Part shown: positions 41,949 through 53,170 of the stretch, one piece after another
Layout of the letters: the number at the start of each line of letters is the position of its first letter
Position numbering within the stretch: position 1 is the stretch's first letter
Notes under the pieces: generated by a model
What the model saw: only the letters and a program-made list of their open reading frames with translations
Database searches by the model: none
What the model was told of the DNA's origin: nothing
Assembly: GCA_021811085.1 (NCBI GenBank)
Contig: JAJZPQ010000011.1
Coordinates: 20,372-84,371 of the forward strand
Source of the DNA: Pseudomonadota bacterium
GTDB taxonomy: Bacteria; Pseudomonadota; Gammaproteobacteria; Burkholderiales; SG8-39
Length of the DNA: 64,000 nt
Direction: 5' to 3'
Made by a program: the position numbers and the translations under genes

Positions 41949-42842
41949 GTGAGCGCCAAACTGACACAGACCAGCCGTTACGAGTTTTCCCCGATCATCG
42001 ACCGCAAGCCGCTGAAGCTGCCGCACGGGGCGCGCGTGGCGGTCGTGCCCTACATCAACATCGAGCATTTTCCGGAAGACATTCCGGGCACGGCGCTGGT
42101 GCCCGGCACCGCCAAGTTCACGCCGGACACGCTGAACTACGGTTGGCGCGACTACGGCAACCGCGTCGGCCTGTGGCGCATGATGGACATGATGGACCGC
42201 TACGGTTATCGGGGTACGATATGTCTGAACTCAGACCTCATCCGCGAGTATCCGCGCATCATCGAGGAAGGCGAGAAGCGAAAATGGGCCTGGATCGGCC
42301 ACGGCATCAACAATGCGCCGGCGAACTTCTTGAGTGGCAAGAGCGAGGCCGAAGAGCGCGAAATCATCCGTACCGTGCTCACCGAGATGGAGAAGCGGCT
42401 CGGCCGCAAGACCAAGGGCTGGCTCGGTCCCTTCCTGTGCGAAACCTTCAATACCCCGGACATCCTTGCCGACCTGGGGGTCGAATACCTGTGCGATTTC
42501 ACTGCCGACGATCAGCCGTTCAAGTTCAATGTCAAGAAAGGCAGCCTGATTTCGGTGCCGTATACGGTCGAGCTAAACGATATCCCGGCGATCATGAATA
42601 TCGGCGTCAGCGGCGAGCAGTTTGGCGACATGATCGTCGACCAATTCGATGTGCTGTACCGGGAGGGCAAGCACAACGCGCGCATCATGCCGATATGCCT
42701 GCACACATTCCTGGTCGGCCAGCCGTTCCGCGCCAAACATCTCGAGCGGGCGTTCAAGTACATGGCCGAACATGAGGGCGTGTGGCTGACGACCGGCGAC
42801 GAGGTCAACGACTGGTATCGCGCCGAATACCTCGGCAAATGA
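41949..42842 (+). CDS. Polysaccharide-deacetylase-fold hydrolase (PuuE/cyclic-imide-hydrolase-like)
   Basis: This 297-residue NodB-fold protein starts at the GTG at 41949, preceded by GAAGGAG. It shows ARVAVVPYINIEHFPED, TLNYGWRDYGNRVGLWRMMD (about 60-79), WIGHGINN with a metal-type histidine, and GWLGPFLCETFNTPDILADL. The YGWRDYGNRVGxWR block is characteristic of the PuuE allantoinase branch. From memory, that branch also contains a characterised cyclic imide hydrolase. It is cytosolic (no signal peptide) and so not a cell-wall deacetylase. It is the last gene of the run. Confidence 0.85.
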   Translation: MSAKLTQTSRYEFSPIIDRKPLKLPHGARVAVVPYINIEHFPEDIPGTALVPGTAKFTPDTLNYGWRDYGNRVGLWRMMDMMDRYGYRGTICLNSDLIREYPRIIEEGEKRKWAWIGHGINNAPANFLSGKSEAEEREIIRTVLTEMEKRLGRKTKGWLGPFLCETFNTPDILADLGVEYLCDFTADDQPFKFNVKKGSLISVPYTVELNDIPAIMNIGVSGEQFGDMIVDQFDVLYREGKHNARIMPICLHTFLVGQPFRAKHLERAFKYMAEHEGVWLTTGDEVNDWYRAEYLGK

Positions 42843-43289
42843 GGCAGCGAGCGGATTGGGCGGCCGGGGTCGATATCGTCGACGGCATCTTGACTTGGAA
42901 AGGCGGTGGCGCCACACTTCCCCGACGTGCTGGCTAGGGCGGCCTGCCCTATGGCGAAGCGGCGCTGTCGGCCGCGGTGGCGGTCGCCGCCAGCCGGCGG
43001 TTCCGACGTATGTATTGTCCGTGCCGGCGTACCCACCACTGGCGAGATGCTCTCGGTCACGATGTGGAATTCGGCGATTACGACAGATTGCCCTATGACT
43101 TAATTCTGAAGGCCGGGCATGTCGCCCAGGTCGATTACCGGAGGACTTCCAATGATCAACACCCAAGGAAACCAATCCGTTGCCGCGTTCCCGGTGGCGG
43201 AGAACTGGCGTGCTAGTTTCCTGCCTTCTTACATCAGACCACACCTGATGCACCACAAACGGGCGACCAAAAACGGAAAAGGATTGGGT
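42843..43289 (+). other. Intergenic stretch with decayed coding remnants
   Basis: The 447 bp between the hydrolase and the ABC transporter contain no intact gene. Short segments look like former coding DNA: PYGEAALSAAVAVAAS (about 42951-42998) and LPYDLILKAGHVAQVDYR (about 43088-43141). The second resembles the first residues of an amidohydrolase or dihydroorotase-like protein (YDLILKGGHV) and then stops resembling it. CGGAGGACTTCCAATG near 43140 offers a possible start for a leader in the frame of the transporter gene. Nothing is certain. Confidence 0.3.
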
Positions 43290-44251
43290 ATGCGGAGGCA
43301 TCTGCTAAAGCTGGGGCTCCTCGCGGCCGTGTTATGCGCCGTTGCCAGCGCGCGGGCCGAGACCATCACCGTCACCCACTGGGGTGCCGCCTTCTACGGC
43401 GCCCCCTACGCAGTAGCGATGAATAAAGGCTTCTTCAAGAAGCACGGCGTGGACGTCACCGGCATCCTCACCTCGCAGGGCGGCGGCACCTCGGTGCGCA
43501 ATACGCTGGCCGGCGACCTGCCCTTCGGCGAGGTAGCCCTGCCCGCCGCAGTGGAAGCCATCAACAACGGCGTGCCCCTGCGCATCATCGGCGGCGGCGT
43601 GCAGAGCGTGGCCGACATCCTGTGGATGGCCAAGAAGGGCTCGCCGCTGCACGGCATCAAGGATCTTGTCGGCAAGAAGGTCGGCTTCACCGCTCCCGGC
43701 TCGGTCACCAATATGCTGATCCTCATGGCGTTCAAGGCGCAGGGCATCGATGCGAAATCGGTCAAGCTGGTGCCCGCGGGCGGCATCGGCGCCAACGTTT
43801 CCGCGGTGGTCAACGGCGCAATCGACGCCGGCATGTCGGGCGAGCCGGTCTGGGCGCAGAACGAGGACAAGCTGCAGCCGGTGTTCTGGACCAAGGACGT
43901 GCTGCCGCCCAACATGACGCAGACGGTCGCGGTCACCACCGAAGAGTACGCCAAATCGGGCAGCGCCAAATTGCGCGGCATCCTCGAAGCCCGCCGCGAG
44001 GGCGTGGACTACATCATGGCCCACCCGGACGAAGCCGCGGAGATTACCGCCAAGGCCTACAACGGCGACCCGGCGCTGTACAAGAAGGTGTTCGCGCGCT
44101 TCGTCGCCATCCATTACTGGTCCGACGGCCGCTTCGACTACGATGCGATGAACCGCATGGTCGAGGGGCTGCAGATCGTGGGCAAGCAGAAAGGCCCGGT
44201 CGAGTGGAGCAAGATCGTCGATACCGGTTTCCTGCCGGCCGATCTGCGCAA

Positions 44252-44255
<4 letters not shown>
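43290..44255 (+). CDS. ABC transporter substrate-binding protein (NitT/TauT, SsuA-like)
   Basis: This 321-residue periplasmic protein has a signal peptide at about residues 1-23 (LLAAVLCAVASARAE). It shows THWGAAFYGAPYAVAMNKGFF and KKHGVDVTGI, the usual opening of NMT1/THI5-like and TauA/SsuA receptors, and KKVGFTAPGSVTNMLILMAF. The start at 43290 has AAAGGA upstream; a 57-residue upstream in-frame extension lacks a signal-peptide character. It overlaps the ATPase gene by GTGA. The transporter converges on the lyase-leuCD operon, so an organic acid is a reasonable substrate. Confidence 0.9.
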
Positions 44256-45057
<802 letters not shown>

Positions 45058-45061
<4 letters not shown>

Positions 45062-45846
45062 GCACGAGCGCGCGCGCGCCGGGGATCAGCCGGGGCACCC
45101 TGATCCTCTGGACTCGCACTGCCGTGGTCGCCGGCCTGGTGCTGCTGCTCGAACTGCTGTGCCGCACCCAGGTGATCAAGCCGCTCACCATGATTCCGCC
45201 CAGCGCCATGGCGCAAGAAATGGTGCGCCTGATCGCCGCGGGCGAGATCAGCGACGACATCGTGCAGACCGTCTCGGAGGTCGGCGCCGCCTTCGCCGTC
45301 TCGGTGCTCGCCGGCTTCGCGCTCGGCGCGCTGGCGCAGGCGCTGCCGCGCGTGCGCCGCGCGATCGATCCGCTGCTGGCCAGCTGGTACGCAGTGCCGT
45401 TCTTCGTGTTCTACCCGCTGCTGGTGGCGCTGTTCGGTCTGAACGCTCTGCCGCTGATCGCGATTGGCGTGGTGTTCGCCACGCCAGCGATGATGCTCAG
45501 CACCATCGCGGGCCTGGACCGCGTGCCCGGGGTGTTGCGCAAGGTCGCGCGCGTGCACCGCATGTCGCCGCTGCGCGAGGTGATGCTGGTCACGCTGCCC
45601 TCGGCCGCGCCGCATCTGTTCACGGGGCTGAAGCTGTCCTTCGCCTACGCCTTCATCGGCGTCATCGCCGGCGAGTTCATCCTCTCCGGCGGCGGCCTCG
45701 GCTACGGCATCGCCTACGCCTATGAAAGTTTCGAGAATCGGAAGATGTACGCGCTGATGCTGCTGGTGCTGCTGGTGGCGATCGGCGTCAACGGCGCGCT
45801 GCACGTATGGGAGACGCGCCTCGCCCGGCGCCGCGCACGCACGTGA
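45058..45846 (+). CDS. ABC transporter permease (NitT/TauT type) 1
   Basis: This 262-residue inner-membrane permease has about six hydrophobic segments. Its cytoplasmic EAA-type loop is centred on RKVARVHRMSPLREVMLVTLPSA-like sequence at about 161-183 (AR.HRMSPLRE then LPSAAPHLF). It overlaps both the ATPase stop (ATGA) and the next permease start (GTGA). Two different permeases in one operon suggest a heterodimeric channel, whereas many taurine systems use a homodimer. Confidence 0.9.
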
Positions 45847-46580
45847 AAAAGCTCGGCGACAGCCTGCTGATTCTCGCGCTGATCCTGGCGATCTGGCAGG
45901 GACTGTACGCCTATGCCGGCGACGTGGCGATCTCTTCGCCGCTGAATACCTTCACGTTCGCGACCGGGCTGCTGACGCACGCCCCGTTCTGGGACCACGC
46001 CGCCGCCACGCTGCTGGCCTTCGCCTACGCGCTGGCGATCTCGGCCGCCGCTGGCATCGCGCTGGGTCTGCTGCTGGGATTACGCCGTTTCGCCGGCGAC
46101 GTGGCCGAGCCGCTGCTGGTTTCGCTCTACACCATTCCGAAGGTCACACTCTATCCGGTGATGCTGCTGGTGTTCGGCCTGGGCATGTCGGCTAAAGTGG
46201 CCTTCGGTGTCATCCACGGCATGATCCCGGTGATTCTGTTTACGCTTACTGCGGTAAAGAACATCCCGCCGGTGCTGCTGCGCACTGCCCGCGCCCTGCA
46301 GCTGCGCCCGCTGGAAACGGCGACGACCGTGCTCGCGCCCGCGGTCATGCCGGAAATCATCACCGGACTGCGCGTCGGCTTCGCGCTGACGCTGCTGGGC
46401 GTGCTGATCGGCGAAATGTTCGCCTCGCAGCGCGGCCTGGGCTTTCTCATCATCAACGGCATCAACTCGCACGACGTGCGCATGACCACCGCCGTCGCCG
46501 TCATCGTGGTGGTGTTCGCCGTGTTCGTCAACGGCGCGATGCTGGCGCTGGACCGGCGCGTGCACCACGCGCGCGCCTGA
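45843..46580 (+). CDS. ABC transporter permease (NitT/TauT type) 2
   Basis: This 245-residue permease starts at the GTG at 45843. Hydrophobic segments lie at about 5-25, 60-85, 95-125, 170-190 and 210-235. The EAA-like loop includes ARALQLRPLETATTVLAPAV with MPEIITGLRVG after it. It ends five bases from the stop of the convergent leuD gene, so the two operons share almost no terminator space. Confidence 0.9.
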   Translation: MKKLGDSLLILALILAIWQGLYAYAGDVAISSPLNTFTFATGLLTHAPFWDHAAATLLAFAYALAISAAAGIALGLLLGLRRFAGDVAEPLLVSLYTIPKVTLYPVMLLVFGLGMSAKVAFGVIHGMIPVILFTLTAVKNIPPVLLRTARALQLRPLETATTVLAPAVMPEIITGLRVGFALTLLGVLIGEMFASQRGLGFLIINGINSHDVRMTTAVAVIVVVFAVFVNGAMLALDRRVHHARA

Positions 46581-46585
46581 CCGCC

Positions 46586-47206
46586 CTATACCCAGGGCAG
46601 CTCGCGCGCGTAACGCTGCTCGAATGCGGCGATGTCGTCCGCCTGGCTCAGCGTGAACGTGATGTCGTCCATCCCCGATAGCAGCAGCTGCTTGCGGAAG
46701 GGATCGATATCGAAGCGGTCGGCGCCGAAGGCCTCGCTCACTCTCATCGACCCGGTCACCGTCTGTGCCTCCAGGTCCACCGCCAGCTTCGCGCCGGGAT
46801 TGCGCGCGAGCGCCGCACGCAGTTCGGCGCAGCGCGCCTGCGGCAGCATGATGGGCAGCAATCCGTTCTTGAAACTGTTGTTGAAGAATATGTCGCCAAA
46901 GCTCGGCGCGATCACCACCCGGATACCCGCATCCATCAGCGCCCACACCGCATGCTCGCGCGAAGAGCCGCAGCCGAAGTTGCGGTCAGCGACCAGAATA
47001 TTCGCAGCCTGGTAAGCCGGGAGGTTGAGCACGAATTCCGGTTTCGATTCTCCGTCCTGGCTGGTGCGCAGGTCGTTGAACAGCAAGTGCCCGTAGCCGT
47101 CCGAGCGCGTGCGCCAGAGAAAACGCGCCGGGATGATCTGGTCGGTATCGACGTTGGCCATATCCAGCGGCGCTGCGACCGATTCGAGGCGTTCAAATTT
47201 CTGCAT
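46586..47206 (-). CDS. leuD: Aconitase-superfamily hydratase small subunit (LeuD-like), second copy
   Basis: This 206-residue protein of typical LeuD length shows DMANVDTDQIIPARFL (about 15-30), [31 protein letters not shown] (about 73-92), FGDIFFNNSFKNGLLPIML and GMDDITFTL. It is translationally coupled to leuC (ATGA at 47206). With no other leucine-pathway genes nearby and a PEP-mutase-family lyase upstream, it probably forms a catabolic hydratase, for example for a maleate derivative. It differs clearly from the copy at 40504. Confidence 0.9.
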   Translation of the reverse strand: MQKFERLESVAAPLDMANVDTDQIIPARFLWRTRSDGYGHLLFNDLRTSQDGESKPEFVLNLPAYQAANILVADRNFGCGSSREHAVWALMDAGIRVVIAPSFGDIFFNNSFKNGLLPIMLPQARCAELRAALARNPGAKLAVDLEAQTVTGSMRVSEAFGADRFDIDPFRKQLLLSGMDDITFTLSQADDIAAFEQRYARELPWV

Positions 47207-48633
47207 CACGCACCGCCAGCCATCAGCACGCGCACGTCGGTCATATGCCCGCTCACCGCCGCCGCCGCGGCCATCGCCGGACTGACCAGATGGGTGCGCG
47301 CGCCGCGGCCCTGGCGTCCGACGAAATTTCGGTTGGAGGTCGACGCGCAACGCTCTCCCGGCGCCACCAGGTCGCCGTTCATGCCCACGCACATCGAGCA
47401 TCCCGGTTCGCGCCACTCGAAGCCGGCGTCGAGGAACACCCGGTGCAGGCCTTCGGCTTCCGCCTGCGCCTTCACCAGGCCGGAGCCGGCGACCACCATC
47501 GCCGGAATGCGCGCCTTGCGCCCCTTGGCCACCATCGCGGCGCTGCGCAGATCCTCGATGCGCGCGTTGGTGCACGAGCCGATGAACACGCGGTCCACCT
47601 TGATCGCCTCGATCGCCATCCCCGGCGCGAGACCCATATACGCGAGCGTGCGCGTCATCGCCTCGCGCCGCTCGGCGCTCGCGGCCTCGGCCGGATCGGG
47701 CACTGCGCCGGTCACCGCGACCGCATCCTCGGGGCTGGTGCCCCAGGTCACCATGGGTTCGATCGCAGCTGCATCCAGGCTCACCTCGCGGTCGAACACC
47801 GCGCCCGCGTCGCTGGGCAAGCTGCGCCAGTACGCCAGCGCACGCTCCCACATCGCGCCTTGCGGTGCGTACGGACGGCCCTTCAGATAGGCGTAGCTGG
47901 TCTCGTCCGGCGCCACCATGCCGGCCCGCGCGCCGGCCTCGATGGACATGTTGCAGACTGTCAGCCTTCCTTCCACCGACATCGCGCGGAATACCGATCC
48001 GGCATATTCGATCACGTGCCCGACGCCGCCGGCCGCGCCGATGCTGGCGATGATCGCCAGGATCACGTCTTTCGGCGTCACCCCCGTGCCAAGCGCGCCG
48101 TTCACCGAGACGCGCATCGATTTCGGGCGGGTCTGCCACAGCGCCTGCGTCGCCATCACGTGCGCCACTTCGGACGCACCGATGCCGAACGCCAACGCCC
48201 CGAGCGCGCCGTGCGTCGCGGTATGACTGTCGCCGCACACCAGCAGCAGCCCCGGCTGCGTGATCCCCTGCTCCGGCCCGACCACGTGCGCGATCCCCTG
48301 GCGCACATCGCCCAAATCGAACAGCGTGATTCCGTGCTGCTTCGCATTCGCCGACAGCGCGCTCACCATCTCGCGCCGGTGCGGCTCGGAGATCGCCTCC
48401 AGGGCACGGCTCGTGCTGGACACGTAATGGTCCGGGGTGCCGTAGGTGCGCTCGGGGTGACGCAGGCGCAGTCCGCGCTCCTGCAGGGTGCGGAACCCGG
48501 CGCGCGAACCGTCATGCACCAGATGCCGCGCCACATGCAGCAAGGTCGCGCCATCCGGACGCTCGACGATGGTATGCCGCGCCCAGATCTTGTCGAACAG
48601 CGTCGCCGGTGCCGCGGCCCGGGCCGGCGTCAC
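47206..48633 (-). CDS. leuC: Aconitase-superfamily hydratase large subunit (LeuC-like), second copy
   Basis: This 475-residue large subunit shows [60 protein letters not shown] and STSNRNFVGRQG, so the [4Fe-4S] ligands are present. The GTG start at 48633 overlaps the lyase stop (GTGA). The operon order is lyase, leuC, leuD, all overlapping. In clostridial nicotinate breakdown, LeuC/LeuD-type dimethylmaleate hydratase is paired with a PEP-mutase-family dimethylmalate lyase. The same enzyme pair here is an attractive analogy but is not proof. Confidence 0.9.
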   Translation of the reverse strand: MTPARAAAPATLFDKIWARHTIVERPDGATLLHVARHLVHDGSRAGFRTLQERGLRLRHPERTYGTPDHYVSSTSRALEAISEPHRREMVSALSANAKQHGITLFDLGDVRQGIAHVVGPEQGITQPGLLLVCGDSHTATHGALGALAFGIGASEVAHVMATQALWQTRPKSMRVSVNGALGTGVTPKDVILAIIASIGAAGGVGHVIEYAGSVFRAMSVEGRLTVCNMSIEAGARAGMVAPDETSYAYLKGRPYAPQGAMWERALAYWRSLPSDAGAVFDREVSLDAAAIEPMVTWGTSPEDAVAVTGAVPDPAEAASAERREAMTRTLAYMGLAPGMAIEAIKVDRVFIGSCTNARIEDLRSAAMVAKGRKARIPAMVVAGSGLVKAQAEAEGLHRVFLDAGFEWREPGCSMCVGMNGDLVAPGERCASTSNRNFVGRQGRGARTHLVSPAMAAAAAVSGHMTDVRVLMAGGA

Positions 48634-49517
48634 TTCGCCGCCTTCAGCGGCGGCGCATCGCGAAAGCGCGTGCGCAGCGTCTCCCATTCGTCCGCGCCGA
48701 AACGGTTGAACACCTGGCGCACCGTCAGGTCCCCGGCCGGGACCGGATGCACGTGGGTGCGCTTCAACTCCGCCAGCGCGGCATCGCACGCCCCCAGCAC
48801 CACTTTCATCAGCAGTCCCGGCACGATGGCGATGCGGTAGCCCATGGCCTGCGCCTGCAGCAAATTGATCTCCGGCGTCTTGCCGCCGCGCACCACGTTC
48901 AGCAGGCACGGCCCGCGCACCAGGCGCGGCACCGCCGCGATCTCTTCCAGGGTCTGCGGCGCCTCCACAAACACCATATCCGCGCCGGCCTCCAGCGCCA
49001 TATTGCCGCGCGCCACCGCTTCGTCTAGGCCGGCGCCGGCGCGGCTGTCGGTGCGCGCGATCACCAGGAAATCGGGGTCGCGCCGCGCCGCGACGGCGGC
49101 CCGGATCTTGGCCGCGAACTCCTCGCGCGGCACGATCTCCTTGTCGTCCAGATGCCCGCATTTTTTCGGGCTAAGCTGATCCTCGATATGGATGCCCGCG
49201 GTGCCGGCGCGCTCGTGTTCCTGCACCGTGCGCACCACGTTCAGTTCGTTGCCGTAGCCGGTGTCGGCGTCGGCGATCACCGGCACATCCACCGCGCGCA
49301 CGATGCGCGCCGCGTTCGCCACCATCTCGGTCATCGTCACCAGGCCGAAATCGGGATAGCCCAGGCTGGCCGCGGTGCCCGCCCCGGTCATGTAGACGGC
49401 AGGAAACCCGGCCTGCGCGATGATGCGTGCGGTTATCGCGTCGTAGGCGCCGGGCGCGATCACCATCTGCTCGGCCTTCAGCAGGGCACGCAGGCAGGCG
49501 GCTTGTGTGGCGGACAT
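48630..49517 (-). CDS. Isocitrate lyase/PEP mutase-family C-C lyase
   Basis: This 295-residue TIM-barrel enzyme has the metal site DADTGYG (83-89) and the catalytic loop KKCGH (118-122), then RTDSRA and LNVVRGGKTPEI. KKCGH marks lyases (methylisocitrate lyase, 2,3-dimethylmalate lyase, isocitrate lyase) rather than PEP mutase. At 295 residues it fits 2-methylisocitrate or dimethylmalate lyase. Coupled to a hydratase, it would cleave the hydrated diacid into pyruvate or another keto acid plus a carboxylate. AGAAGAGAG precedes the ATG at 49517. Confidence 0.92.
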   Translation of the reverse strand: MSATQAACLRALLKAEQMVIAPGAYDAITARIIAQAGFPAVYMTGAGTAASLGYPDFGLVTMTEMVANAARIVRAVDVPVIADADTGYGNELNVVRTVQEHERAGTAGIHIEDQLSPKKCGHLDDKEIVPREEFAAKIRAAVAARRDPDFLVIARTDSRAGAGLDEAVARGNMALEAGADMVFVEAPQTLEEIAAVPRLVRGPCLLNVVRGGKTPEINLLQAQAMGYRIAIVPGLLMKVVLGACDAALAELKRTHVHPVPAGDLTVRQVFNRFGADEWETLRTRFRDAPPLKAAK

Positions 49518-49543
49518 CGGTTCTCTCTTCTGTTGGTGGCGAA

Positions 49544-49557
49544 CTTTTAAATTTTAA
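49544..49557 (-). promoter_or_regulatory. AT-rich box upstream of the lyase-leuCD operon
   Basis: On the minus strand TTAAAATTTAAAAG lies about 30-40 bp before the lyase start in an otherwise GC-rich region and contains a TAAAAT -10-like hexamer. No convincing -35 is visible. Confidence 0.3.
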
Positions 49558-49642
49558 CCCGAATGGCCCTTTCGCGCAGTCTTGCGGAGATTGGCTGGCG
49601 TGATAACGTTGAATTTATGCGCGATCTCCCCATCGCATCCGA

Positions 49643-50155
49643 TCAAACAGAACGATTGGTACTGTCCCAGGCCATCTGTACCCGCTCGGCAATCCAGTTG
49701 CTTACGTCGGATTCAAGCCATCCGACCGCGCGGGGACCGAGGGGTATCGATCGCGGAAATGTGCCGGCCTTGATGTGGTGATAAATCGTGCTGCGTGCAA
49801 GCCCAGTGCGTGCTCCGACGAGAATGCTCGCGAGAAAGCGGACCAGGTCCCAGGTGCATGGCGCCAGGGCGGCCTCGTCGAAGTCGTTCATGTCGAAGAA
49901 GACGAGGCGATTGTCACCCTTATAGCTGCCGAAATTCTGGAAGTGCAGATCCCCGCATACCCAGGTCACCGGCGCTTGCCGAAAGACGGGCGCGCGCGGG
50001 AGTCTTTCATAGAACAAATGGCATGTGCCCCGCAAAAATGCGAATGCATTTTGCCGCATGAGCTTGTACTTCAGGGCTAAGCGGTCCGGATCCCGCCCTT
50101 GGTTAAACTGCCGAATAAGTTCGATGACATCCAGCATTGCCATGGGTAGCTGCAC
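49643..50155 (-). CDS. Chimeric protein: DUF2252 N-terminal part fused to AlpA-type DNA-binding domain
   Basis: There are 170 codons in one frame. Residues 28-115 match DUF2252 (kinase-like family): LKYKLMRQNAFAFLRGTCHL, VCGDLHFQNFGSYKGDNRL, FFDMNDFDEA and WDLVRFLASILVG. From residue 116 the sequence is an AlpA/CP4-57-type excisionase regulator lacking its first residues: TGLARSTIYHHIKAGTFPRS, then LGPRAVGWLESDVSNWIAER. The two families are unrelated, so the junction near 49810 is an in-frame recombination or deletion product. DUF2252 proteins normally exceed 350 residues, so that half is probably inactive. The helix-turn-helix could still bind DNA. No integrase is adjacent. Confidence 0.75.
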   Translation of the reverse strand: MQLPMAMLDVIELIRQFNQGRDPDRLALKYKLMRQNAFAFLRGTCHLFYERLPRAPVFRQAPVTWVCGDLHFQNFGSYKGDNRLVFFDMNDFDEAALAPCTWDLVRFLASILVGARTGLARSTIYHHIKAGTFPRSIPLGPRAVGWLESDVSNWIAERVQMAWDSTNRSV

Positions 50156-52108
<1,953 letters not shown>

Positions 52109-52110
52109 GC

Positions 52111-53169
52111 ATGGATGCGAGAACCAGAATCGAAGAGACTGCCATGACGCCGAAAACGACACCGATGACCATGATCCAGGCGCTGCGCTCGGCGATGGAC
52201 GTGATGCTAGCGCGCGACCCCAATGTCGTCGTGTACGGCCAGGATGTGGGCTTCTTCGGCGGCGTGTTCCGCTGCACCGAAGGCCTGCAGGCGAAGTACG
52301 GCAAATCGCGCGTATTCGACGCACCGATTTCCGAAGGCGGCATCGTCGGCACGGCCGTCGGCATGGGCGCCTACGGCCTGCGCCCCGTGGTCGAAATCCA
52401 GTTCGCCGATTACTTTTATCCGGCCTCGGACCAGATCGTGTCCGAGGCGGCGCGCCTGCGCTACCGCTCGGCGGGCGACTTCACCGCGCCGATCACCATC
52501 CGCATGCCCTGCGGCGGCGGCATCTACGGCGGCCAGACGCACAGCCAGAGCCCGGAGGCGCTGTTCACGCACGTGTGCGGGCTGCGCACGGTGATGCCGT
52601 CGAACCCCTACGACGCCAAGGGCCTGTTGATCGCCGCGATCGAGTGCGACGACCCGGTCATCTTTCTCGAACCCAAGCGGCTGTATAACGGCCCGTTCGA
52701 CGGTCATCACGACAAGCCGGTGGTGCCCTGGTCCAAGCATCCTCTGGGCGAAGTGCCCGAGGGCCACTATACGGTGCCGCTGGAATCGGCTTCCGTGTTC
52801 CGCCCGGGGAGCGAGCTCACGGTGATCACTTACGGCACGATGGTGTTCGTGTCGGAGGCGGCGGCGATCGAGACGGGCATCGACGCCGAGATCATCGATC
52901 TGCGCAGCATCTGGCCGCTGGATCTGGACACGCTCGTCAATTCGGTGAAGAAGACCGGGCGCTGCGTCGTCGTGCACGAGGCTACGCGCACCAGCGGCTT
53001 CGGCGCCGAATTGACGGCGCTGGTGCAGGAGCACTGCTTCTATCACCTCGAGGCGCCGATCGAACGCGTGGCCGGCTGGGACACGCCTTATCCGCACGCG
53101 CAGGAATGGGCTTACTTTCCCGGCCCGGCGCGCGTCGGCGCCGCGTTCAAACGCGCGATGGAGAAATAA
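52111..53169 (+). CDS. bkdA2: Branched-chain 2-oxoacid dehydrogenase E1 beta subunit
   Basis: This 352-residue beta subunit shows MTMIQALRSAMDVMLARDPN, VVVYGQDVGFFGGVFRCTEG, SEGGIVGTAVGMGAYGLRPV, GGQTHSQSPEA and EWAYFPGPARVG, very close to Pseudomonas BkdA2. I use the ATG at 52111, two bases after the E1 alpha stop, because the resulting 18-residue lead before MTMIQAL matches the Pseudomonas protein. The ATG at 52144 is an alternative. Together with E1 alpha it forms the alpha2beta2 decarboxylase of the complex. Confidence 0.94.
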   Translation: MDARTRIEETAMTPKTTPMTMIQALRSAMDVMLARDPNVVVYGQDVGFFGGVFRCTEGLQAKYGKSRVFDAPISEGGIVGTAVGMGAYGLRPVVEIQFADYFYPASDQIVSEAARLRYRSAGDFTAPITIRMPCGGGIYGGQTHSQSPEALFTHVCGLRTVMPSNPYDAKGLLIAAIECDDPVIFLEPKRLYNGPFDGHHDKPVVPWSKHPLGEVPEGHYTVPLESASVFRPGSELTVITYGTMVFVSEAAAIETGIDAEIIDLRSIWPLDLDTLVNSVKKTGRCVVVHEATRTSGFGAELTALVQEHCFYHLEAPIERVAGWDTPYPHAQEWAYFPGPARVGAAFKRAMEK

Positions 53170-53170
53170 C

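Noticed and set aside
39331..41967. Very long minus-strand open frame opposite leuC, leuD and the amidase
   Set aside because: It is antisense to three well-supported genes, has low-complexity Arg/His/Ala-rich composition and matches no family; a GC-rich shadow.
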